This document shows, one piece after another, positions 55,556 through 64,000 of a stretch of DNA of 64,000 bases (position 1 is its first letter; each line of letters starts with the position of its first letter). The notes below the pieces were generated by a model that ran no database searches, was not told the origin of the DNA, and worked only from the letters and a program-made list of their open reading frames with translations. The position numbers were made by a program, and so were the translations under genes. Source of the DNA: Amblyomma americanum (Eukaryota > Arthropoda > Arachnida > Ixodida > Ixodidae); the NCBI RefSeq assembly GCF_052857255.1, contig NC_135505.1, positions 64,841,149-64,905,148 of the forward strand. The letters are read 5' to 3'.

Positions 55556-55815
55556 CGGTTGTTGGGGGAAGGAAACGGCGCAGTATCTGTCTCACGTATC
55601 GGAGGACACCTCAACCGCGTCGTAAGGGATGGGGCAAATGAGGGACTAAGAAAAGAAAGGAAGAAAGAGGTGCCGTAGTGGAAGGCTGTGGAATAATTTC
55701 GACCACTTGGGGATCTTTACCGTGCACTAACATCGCACAACACGGGAGCTTTAGCGTTTCGCCTCCATCAAAACGCGGCCGCCGCGGTGGCGTTCGAACC
55801 AGGGTACTCCTTTCT
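55556..55815 (-). mobile_element. Ruka-like SINE, head partly lost
   Basis: Tail GGAAACGGCGCAGTATCTG, body GTGCACTAACATCGCAC, B box GTTCGAACC; the A-box part is missing. Confidence 0.85.
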
Positions 55816-56711
55816 CAAAAACCAATTTTTTGAGAATAATATAACGGGTCTTCTATTTGACTGAAAATTCTTGGAAAATATATGGTAATAGCCGCAGAGG
55901 ATCACCTTTCGCGTGGGGTACCCGGCCAGTTAGATGTGAAGCACATATTTGCTTAGTCACCTACTGTTGTTTAATTAGGATTCTGACCCTGTATGATTGT
56001 TTTGTGGATAGAATAAAATAGGATATATGATAGACGAATTAGCAGGTCTGTGAATGGTTGCATGCGTGTGTGTGTTCCCTTTAAGGCAAACTAGTCTTCT
56101 ATATTTTTTTTTATATTTCTCGCCGCCTGGAGCGTGGGATTTTGCCTGTGGTGGCGACATTGAATAGGGGACACCCTGCGGAACATAGAATCGTTGCGTA
56201 TAACCTCAAACCTTTAATCCGCGCGCTCAGGACTCCCTGTCTTCCCAGGTCTGTGTACCTGAGGCGGGGAGGGAGGCGCCTCTTGTCTGATGGAAGTAAA
56301 AGTTTGAATCATCAATCAATATCATGCACCTTGTTCAACAGCCTAGCGCGTTCCGCTCTCCTATAAAGCTGACCCTAAATTTACACTTGATTTAATGTTC
56401 ACGATGCGTTTTTAGTGGCCCACTTCAATCCACGTCTTTTTGCGTACAGATCAATTCTAATTTAAAGAAATGCAGAGTGCCAAGTGGTTAATATAGGGAC
56501 CAAATTCTCACTACAGTGACAGATGATCCCTATATAGGTTGACAGTTACTACAAAGAAGTATTAGGAAAGTAGGGCCGGCTTGCGTGAAGCAAATGTCAT
56601 TGTGTAATTATATTCGTGGTCTGAAACCTCTCTCGGTTTTGAGAGAGAGAAAGAAAGGAGCATAGCTGGTGCACTTCGTCGGCGGACACCTCAAGCGCAA
56701 CACGAACGCGG
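55816..56711. other. Possible LINE 3' end at 56160-56325; otherwise empty
   Basis: GTACCTGAGGCGGGGAGG, GCGCCTCTTGTCTGATGG and AAAGTTTGAATCATCAATCAA look like a LINE 3' UTR and (AATC)n tail. The remainder shows nothing. Confidence 0.4.
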
Positions 56712-56715
56712 AAAT

Positions 56716-57033
56716 AATAATAATAATAACTATTGGTTTTGGGGAAAAGGAAATGGCGCAGTATGTGTCTCATATATCGTTGGACACCTGAACCGCGCCG
56801 TAGGGTAAGGGATAAAGGAGGGAGTAAAAGAAGAAAGGAAGAGGTGCCGTAGTGGAGGGCTCCGGAATAATTTCGACCACCTGGGGATCTTTAACGTGCA
56901 CTGACATCGCACAGCACACGGGCGCCTTAGCGTTTTTCCTCCATAAAAACGCAGCCGCCGCGGTCGGGTTCGAACCCGGGAACTCCGGATCAGTAGTCGA
57001 GCGCCCTAAACACTGAGCCACCGCGGCGGGCGG
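56716..57033 (-). mobile_element. Ruka-like SINE with 8-bp target duplication
   Basis: Full-length minus copy. GCGGAAAT precedes the (AAT)n tail and recurs after the head. Confidence 0.93.
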
Positions 57034-57189
57034 AAATCTTGGCAACTCAGCTTTTTAGTAAGCGTTCGTGGCGCGCATGAGGCGTCCACCGACAAAGTCA
57101 ACCAGTAACGAATGCGCCTTTACTTTTCTCAAATCCGAGAGAGGTTTTAGACCGCGAGTAAGATTAGACTGGGAATAGACTGTCTTAAC

Positions 57190-57990
57190 TACTTCGTGCA
57201 AGCCCCCTATTGTCGTTGTTGTTCCCTCGCCCCAAGAAAGCAGAGGAGACCACCATCGCCCTAGCCCTTGTACATTCGGACGCCCAATACATCTTCAGCG
57301 GCTCCAAAACGGCTCTGTCCACCATTGGCAGGGGCCGGATTCACACCAAAGGTGTGAATCCTACCTGGCAATGGTTGAACACTCGTACCCAAAATTTACC
57401 GCATAGGGTTGAGCTCCAGTGGGTGCCGGCTCAATCTGGGAACCCTGGAAACGAGGCTGCCGATAAATTGGCCCTAGGTTTGCCTTGCCGGGCTCACGAC
57501 AGTCTCGATCCGATTCTCGAGGGAACGGGCGCGCGCCTTTGCAGAGCTCACGCAAATACCCAGTTTGGACCGTCGGACTTAACCGCGCTACTCACCCCTC
57601 TCTTACGCACTACCAACAGATCCTCTTCAGACGCCTGCAGACCCGCTATCTGTCATCCCCTCAGCTGTTATCTCACTATTGTGGCACGTCCCCTGCATGC
57701 TCCCTATGCGGTGACCCTCACTCCACACTCTCCCATATCCTTTTCGGCTGCCCTGCTGACCCTCCCCCGCAAGGAGAGCACGCTATCTCGAACTCGAAGG
57801 ACTGGGAGGTCCTGCTCACGTCTGCAGACCCGACATCGCAGCTTGCTGCAGTGACTCGGGCTGCCGACGTCATGTCCCAACATAACCGCGCAGTGGCCCA
57901 GGGGACCAGCAGGGTCTTAAACTCACTTGCGAAATGATGTTTTTCTCGCTGTCTGTCTGTCTAGGCTTTCCTTACGTGACTCATAAATAA
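57190..57990 (+). pseudogene. LINE 3' end with RNase H and zinc finger
   Basis: RNase H: KKAEETTIALALVHSDAQ, FSGSKTALSTI and LQWVPAQSGNPGNEAADKLA at 57230-57475. After a frameshift come HYQQILFRRLQTRYLSSPQL and CSLCGDPHSTLSHILFGC, then DWEVLLTSADPTSQLAAV to the stop at 57937. The 3' end is AATAAAAATTGAGG. Same I-type layout as the LINE at 48751-54100 but a distinct sequence. Confidence 0.85.
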
Positions 57991-58011
57991 AAATTGAGGA
58001 ATCTGCGAAAA

Positions 58012-58365
58012 CGCCCGCCGCTGTGGCTCAATCGTTAGGGAGCTCGGCTACTGATTCGGAGTACCCGGGTTCGAACCCGACCGCGGCGGCCGCGTTTGGA
58101 TGGAGGCGAAACACAAAGGCAACCGTGTTGTGTGCGTTGTCAGTGCACGTTAAAGATCCCCAGTTGGTCAAAATTATTTCGGAGACCTAAGGCCCTGTCG
58201 GCGAAAGCTCTGCAGGAGTAGAAATAAACTTGTTACCAACCATTCCTCCACTACGGCGCCTCTCTCAATCCCTCCTCCATCCCTTCCCTCACGCCGCGGT
58301 TCAGGTGTCCGCCGAGATGTGAGATAATGCGCCATCTCCTTTCCCCAAAAGCCAATTTTCAATAT
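58012..58365 (+). mobile_element. Ruka-like SINE split by a LINE fragment
   Basis: Head CTGTGGCTCAATCG and GGTTCGAACCC, body to TTTCGGAGACC (58186), resuming at CCTCCACTACGGCGCC (58247). The intervening 58187-58245 piece is foreign. Confidence 0.92.
58187..58245 (+). mobile_element. Extremely truncated LINE insertion
   Basis: CGGCGAAAGCTCTGCAGGA then AATAAACTTGTTACCAACCA matches the 3' terminus of the LINE at 40425-43530 (43475-43520). Only the last 57 or so bases inserted. Confidence 0.85.
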
Positions 58366-60519
58366 CAATTTATCTTGGAAAACGAATAACAAATTTTGAG
58401 ATTCGGAGGAGATCTATTGGAACGAACACTGAGGTAATGAGAAATGAGGGTTAAAATAAATTATTCACTTTGTTGTGTTGCTTGTTTTTGTTCTTGTTTC
58501 AGTTTAGCGGATTGTCTTGTCTTTGTAGGTGTGTACTTTGTAATTGGCTTATATATGAGTCACGTGACTAAAGGGTATAAATATCGGTGTCCTCGTCTCG
58601 CAACGTGTCCTTGGTATACCACTTGTAAAATGAGCCCCGTCTCTGCGTGTTCAGAGGCTTCTGCCTCCACCGCATTGACTACTTAGGCCTGTGTCCCCAG
58701 TTTTATAATTAGGTCGTACGGCACAAGCCGCTGCAAAATAATCACAACTAATATTCCTTGTGTCCGTATGCTTCGGGTGCTACTTCAAGCTCCGTCGGCA
58801 CAACTTCCACAGCAAGTGTGAGTCCTTCACGCCATTTTCCTTCGTTCAACTGGATTGAGCGTCGCCCTCCAGCAGGGATCAAAATGATCCATTACAGGGG
58901 TGATCCGTTTCAAGTAATCTGCTTATTTGCATTATTTTTGTCGGAGTCTTATTCTTTTTCAACTTTTCGAGGTTCCCTTGGCAGGCATCGTTCGTACTCA
59001 GTGGTAAACCGCGGTGCGAAGGCATTGCTTCGAAATCCATGAACATCGATAAGTAGAGCCGATGTGCGCCATGAATTCCATCAAGGACTAAGAGGACATA
59101 CAGATTCTAATGTCTAGCTACAAGTATTTTCAATGGAAACCGCGAAATTAATGTCGAGTGGTCCGTTTCAATAGCCAGCGTCCGTCGACACGTTTACTTC
59201 ACGGCGCACAAGATGGTATCTCATGAGAACGGGCATGCGAGATCCCAATTCTTCAATCCATACGCAACGACAGAAATTACAGCTGAGCGGCCTTAATTCG
59301 AGGCATATTAGAGAGAAAATTAGAAGGATAGCGCCACGCACAGAATAGTTTTGTGGGGAACCAAAAACGAATTTTGTAATATTAAGCGGCACATGATCAA
59401 CGACGGCGTCCACTCCCCGACGGGAATTGAGCGCATGGCGGCAACGGTCAGACGCGAGGCCTAACGGATCCAAGGCAGTTCTACGCGGCGTTGTAGACTC
59501 GGAAGCTCAGCGTTCATAAAAACAGTGATTTTCGCTTTCCTTTTTTTCTTCGAGGAATACCCCAGAGTTTTCTAGAAATGTCTCAGTACGCGGTAATAAC
59601 GGAATTCCACATCAGCCGCCACCCGTGTTCTTACTGAGGCCGTGCTAGCCTTAGGTCCCGGTTTCTCATTAGTTGGTACCAAAGGTCGCTACATGGAGGG
59701 TCACGACTGCCAGCAGAGCACAAAGGTGCACTCATTTATCCTCTAGATGATTATGGTGGTGTTATTTGTTATGCAGGAAAAGCTATTCAGCCACCTTTAG
59801 TTTATTGAGCCTTCAGTTTAGTAGATTGTGTTCTCTTTTTATGTGTGCACTTTTCAAATTGGCTTATATTGTTTTTTCTGTTGTACTTACTTGGTTTTTA
59901 ATTTCTATTTTTGTTATGTTCTTGCGTTTATATTTATATTTTTTGCGAGCACTGAAGCCAGAATCGTGTCCGATGTTGCTAGCAGAGGCTCGTGGCCTAT
60001 GCTGGCGTAAGGGTTCTTTCGTCTGCCTCTCGACCAGTGAGCTTTGTCTCCCTCCCTCCCTTTTAGGGCTTTAGCCTCCACCACACCTTTTTTTTTGCTT
60101 CCATAAAACTTATTCGAGAAAAGACAAGGGAGTTAGCCTGAGCATGAAGCGAGCAAGCGAAAGGGAAGATGAACACTGGACCATATGCTATCGCGACGTA
60201 TGGCGTTCATCCCCACCACTCGGCACACTCCTGCGTCAACTGGGGAACATATTCCGTAGTAGACGCTCCCCAAACCGATCTTCAAGAATTTATAAGGGCA
60301 CTTCTCTGCTTACGTGCGTCTGCCAAAGCATGGAACTTTCTAGAACGCGGGTTTTTTTCCGCGACGCCTTTACCCACTGTTTTTTCCTTCTGTTTTACTT
60401 AATTTTTGTGTTTTTATTTTTATTTTTCCCTTTGTTATGTTTTCGCGTTTCGTCTTATATTTTTTTCCCTGCTTTGGTAAACGTCTGGCTGACTGTATCT
60501 CGCTCTATTCGTTGCTTCC
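58366..60519. other. No gene; short internal similarity
   Basis: CAGTTTAGCGGATTGTCTTG..AATTGGCTTATAT at 58497-58556 resembles 59813-59870. A TATA-like GGGTATAAATATC lies at 58573-58585, preceded by CACGTGAC. The ORFs are short and unrecognised. Confidence 0.4.
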
Positions 60520-60945
60520 CTTTAGTCCAAGCCATGACCATTAGATGTCAGAAGTTTATTACACCCTTACTCCCGTCTTCGTTCCATCCAGTTTTAAATT
60601 TTTATTTCTTTTGCGTTCGTTATATTTTATTTTCTTGATTTTGTTGTTTTTATAATATTTTACTTTTGTGCTTTTTAACTTTTCAGTTTATTTGATCTCG
60701 TTCCATTCATTGCATTTTTGTTTATTTGTTTGTTCCCTTTATTCCCAGCCGTGACCGTAATAGATGTAGGAAATTAATTAACCCCCCTTACTCCCGTCTT
60801 CCTTTCCATTCCGTTTTTGGTTTTTATTTCTTTGCGTTCGCTATATTTTGCTCTTCTTCCTGTTTTTTTATAATTTTATTTTTGAGCTCTTTACTTTTCA
60901 GTTTATTTGATTTCGTTTCATTCATTGCATTTTTAGTTGTCTGTT
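60520..60945 (+). repeat. T-rich tandem repeat, two ~213-bp units
   Basis: Units 60520-60732 and 60733-60945 share CCCTTTA.TCC.AGCC.TGACC, TTACTCCCGTCTTC and CTTTTCAGTTTATTTGAT. A flanking stretch CTGCTTACG..GCCAAAGCATGG (60308) recurs at 60950, so the duplicated block is probably larger. Confidence 0.75.
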
Positions 60946-61640
60946 TTAAGTCTGCTTGCGCGCAGGAATGCCGAAGCATGGAGCTTTCTAAGTAGTACGC
61001 GTTTTTTTTTCCACGACTCCTGTACGCAATTTTTCCGTTTTTATTTTTTTAATTCTGTTTTTCGTTCATTACATTTCATTTTCTTTACTTTCATTCTTTT
61101 TTGTTTTGCTATTTTAGTCTTGATAACCTCATCTGATTTAAGGGTGAGGCGGACTCTACCTGCTAACGGACACTTCTGGCACACTTCCTGCTAACGGCAC
61201 TTCCGGTGGGCCATAAGCCATTATGGGCTTTCGCCTTAAAATGCGGAGCAAGTGTCTTCTGGAAGACATCGGTGGTGCTGTTGAGGACTTCGGCCAGTTG
61301 GAGACTACTGGACCTTGGCGGTCTGGAGGATGGAGCGTCGGCATTTGGAACCACAAAACCAACACAGGACCTCGGGATTCTTGAGGACCACAGGACGGAA
61401 CCTCGGTGCACTGGGCCATATTGCGCAGCCGCAACTTCGGGTCGGTGCCTCGTATCGTACCTCAGTATCCCTTCTTGCTGAAGGACCTCGGAGCCATACA
61501 AAAACCGGCCACTAGCGACATCCTCCAGCTGCGGCCACCATCACGAGTGGACATGTCATAGCATCAGGTGAGTATTGCTGATCACTACCGAAAGGGCTAC
61601 CGCGGTCACACGCACAAATAGGTTTAGGCTTGTTCATAGG
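60946..61640. other. No gene recognised
   Basis: A T-rich part, then a GGACCT/AGGACC-rich part (61250-61500) with no domain. It could be UTR of an unknown retroelement. Confidence 0.35.
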
Positions 61641-61650
61641 ATGTGCTCAA

Positions 61651-62473
61651 CATGAAGGAGCTAGACACCGCAGCGGACACGGGACAGAGAAAGAAGACGA
61701 CACAGGTCGGTACTTGCAACTAAAATTTTATTTGAAACCTCATGGCTTTATAAAGACAGAGGCACGTGTGATCCTACAATCAATTAAAAAAGGGGGAATG
61801 AAAAGCAACCGATAACAAGACCTAACTGACAACAATGCTCATGAAAGATATGCGAGTCACAATCTACTGAAATCAGACTTTAAAACGTTATGCAATGCTC
61901 ATCATGCGAGTCACAATCTACAGATATCAGAAGTGTTAAAAAACCCGTCGACCGCATGAGGAAGCATGAAAACCACAAGACAAAGGAAGAAAAGAACGTC
62001 AAAAGGAAGCAGCCCAACCTGATGAATGCGCAACCGGATGAATGCGTTAGTTCGCCTTCGGTTTCCATCCTTCAAAAAGAACTGGGTTTGCTTGACAGGT
62101 AACAGGTTGGGCTGCTTCCTTTTGACGTTCTTTTCTTCCTTTGTCTTGTGGTTTTCATGCTTCCACATGCGGTCGACGGGTTTTTTAACACTTCTGATAT
62201 CTGTAGATTGTGACTCGCATGATGAGCATTGCGTAACGTTTTAAAGTCTGATTTCTGTAGATTGTGACTCGCATATCTTTCATGAGCATTGTTGTCAATT
62301 AGGTCTTGTCATCTGTAGCTTTTCATTCCCCCTTTTTTACTTGATTGTAGGATCACACGTGCCTCTGTCTTTATAAAGCCATGAAGTTTCAAATAAAATT
62401 TTAGTTGCAAGTACCGCCCTGTGTCGTCTTCTTTCTCTGTCCCGTGTCCGCTGCGGTGTCTAGCTCCTTCATG
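61651..62473. repeat. Large palindrome: two 371-bp arms, 81-bp spacer
   Basis: Arms 61651-62021 and 62103-62473 are inverted copies differing at roughly a dozen positions. Each has AATAAAATTTTAGTTGC pointing outward. A 14-bp direct duplication, ATGTGCTCAACATG, lies at 61641-61654 and 62511-62524, so the palindrome and 37 bp of following sequence inserted as a unit. Most likely a retroelement, possibly Penelope-like, with inverted terminal copies and little between them. Confidence 0.9.
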
Positions 62474-62524
62474 TCTCACCAACTGGCCTACACATCTACC
62501 CTCCTAAGTTATGTGCTCAACATG

Positions 62525-63099
62525 GCCCTCTTAGTCATTACTACCTGTCGTCGGTTTCAACTAGGCCGGTGCCTATTTTTAACTGGGACGTTCATACAAT
62601 ATGAGGCGATGCAGTCCCACACAGGACATGAGAACAGTGGGTGCATATTCAATCAATGTTTTGTACGGATTGGCCACGCAGGAATTTTCACTCGGTTTAA
62701 ACGGGGCTCCTGGTTATTATGCATCGAGTTTTTGCCTCTTCGTGAATTAGCTCGAGCAGCAACACGCACTTCCTGTTGTGTCCATCAAGCTGTAATTGCC
62801 ATTAGCTTCGCGTAGCTACCAATTATAATTTTATTCGTGGTTGTGTGCTACACTGTAGCATTTTCATGTATTCGCTGCAGCAGCTTTAAGCTCGCTGCTT
62901 TGCCGACGGAGCTGCTCTTATCGACAGAAGCGCGTTCCTACCAGTTGTGATTTTTTTTTCGTGAAACCGACAGTCATCACGTCCAGCAATGTCCACCGCA
63001 GTGGGTGGACGAATTCTACCTAGATAAAATGCCAGAGTACTCGCGGGAGTGACATATGCTACGTCATCAAATTTAGCATAAAAGATTAGCTACGGTTCC
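62525..63099. other. No gene recognised
   Basis: One 136-codon frame spans 62405-62815 but overlaps the palindrome and lacks any domain. Confidence 0.35.
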
Positions 63100-63326
63100 A
63101 CTGCTGTTAAACCTGGTTACAGAGCATAAGCTGTGGTGTACCGTTCAACTAGACGCGGCTTGGGGCGTCTATAAGGTTGAGTGCGTTCCGCACACTGGAC
63201 AACCAGTGCGCCCACCCTGCCGCCCTGGCAGGTGGCAGTTAAATTAATGGTTGATCGCGAGAGGTTGGTCACCCAATGAACACTGCGGCCATTGCTGCAG
63301 TGCCGCGTGTCTGCCACAACGTTTCC
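63100..63326 (+). repeat. Repeat families C and D, left part
   Basis: 63100-63250 matches 34486-34611, and 63230-63326 matches the start of 38130-38440. The D copy is cut by a SINE. Confidence 0.7.
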
Positions 63327-63643
63327 ATAATAATAATATTAATTGTTTTGGAGGAAAGGAAATGGCGCAGTATCTGTTTCATATATCGTTGGACACTTGA
63401 ACCGCGCCGTAAGGGAAGGGATAAACGAAGGAATGAAAGAGGAAAGGAAGAAAGAGTTGCTGTAGTGGAGGGCTCCAGATTAATTTCGACCACCTGGGGA
63501 TCTTTAAGGTGCACTGACATCGCACAGCACACGGGCGCCTTAGCGTTTAGCCTCCTAAAAACGCAGCCACCGTGGTCGGATTCGAACCCTGGAACTCCGG
63601 ATTAGTAGCCGAGCGCCTTAATAACTAAGCTGCCGCGGCGGTT
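63327..63643 (-). mobile_element. Ruka-like SINE inserted in repeat D
   Basis: Full-length minus copy. ACAACGTTTCC at 63316-63326 and ACAACGTTTTCC at 63644-63655 form an 11-12 bp target duplication. Confidence 0.93.
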
Positions 63644-63651
63644 ACAACGTT

Positions 63652-63960
63652 TTCCGTGCAAATGCATGCAGCCCACATCTCTCACCACCGCCACGTACCT
63701 CAAAGCGCGATTGAGGCACCCACGTTCCCAGGGAGCCAGTTATGCGCAATCATCGGAGTCTGGAACGCTGTCAACGCCAACGGCAGTGAACTCAATGAAC
63801 TCCGACGGTCTATAGCTTCAATGCCGCGTTTCTGCTACAACGTTGTGAATGCCAACGCATGCAGCGCACATGTTTCACTACCGCCACGAAGGTTGAAGTG
63901 CGACTGAGGTGTTCAGTATTCCAGGGGGCCAGTTATGCGCCTTTCCTTTGCTTTGGAAGA
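63652..63960 (+). repeat. Repeat family D, right part
   Basis: Resumes the copy after the SINE: ATGCATGCAGCCCACATC, CCACGTACCTCAAAGCGCG, CCAGTTATGCGC. A second, shorter round of the same sequence follows at 63820-63945. Confidence 0.7.
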
Positions 63961-64000
63961 AAACAAGATATTCCAATGGTTTTGAAAATTGGTTTTGAGG

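Overview
This is eukaryotic, non-bacterial sequence with almost no host-gene signal. It is long, intron-scale DNA packed with interspersed repeats, (TA)n and (TG)n microsatellites, spliced transposon genes and decayed retroelement ORFs. About twenty copies of a tRNA-derived SINE, whose B box reads GGTTCGAACCC and whose body carries GTTAAAGATCCCCAGGTGG, match what I recall of the Ruka SINE of ixodid ticks. Together with I-type LINEs, Penelope-like elements and Ty3/gypsy elements, this suggests a hard tick (Ixodidae). The taxon is an inference, not a database match.

Layout. 1-4195: a broken Ty3/gypsy element on the minus strand (protease, reverse transcriptase, gag, primer-binding site, LTR end), then (TA)n and a second, unrelated broken gag. 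4196-14360: sparse, with SINEs, an I-type LINE remnant on plus (8307-10335), another on minus (11390-13660), a diverged unnamed repeat pair and a possible promoter/first exon near 7455-7645. 14360-22445 is the key locus: a LINE cut in two by a 4.7 kb ISL2EU-type DNA transposon (15029-19731), with a gypsy LTR element (19735-22267) inserted exactly at the transposon/LINE junction.

22446-31600: a long decayed LINE (ORF1, endonuclease, reverse transcriptase, RNase H) interrupted by a 936-bp PIF/Harbinger-type non-autonomous element, then a Penelope-like element with inverted terminal copies and a hammerhead-ribozyme-like core. 31600-38460: tandem tRNA-like repeats, a long (TG)n, a non-autonomous LTR element and tandem repeats. 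38560-48740: SINE clusters, an unknown TIR element, a LINE with reverse transcriptase and RNase H (40425-43530) and a 30-bp minisatellite built on TGTCGCGCGACA. 48751-54100: the most complete LINE, on the minus strand. 54101-64000: nested SINEs and LINE fragments, T-rich tandem repeats and a 371-bp-arm palindrome with a 14-bp target duplication.

How the genes relate. The only apparently intact, spliced gene is the plus-strand SWIM / YqaJ-nuclease / PHD protein (15191-17533) of the ISL2EU-type element. Its convergent partner, a THAP-DDE transposase on the minus strand (19583-17914), splices cleanly on paper but carries two nonsense codons, a lost THAP zinc ligand and an Asp where I expect the third catalytic Glu. 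The pair is a transposon with a dead transposase and a possibly live accessory nuclease.
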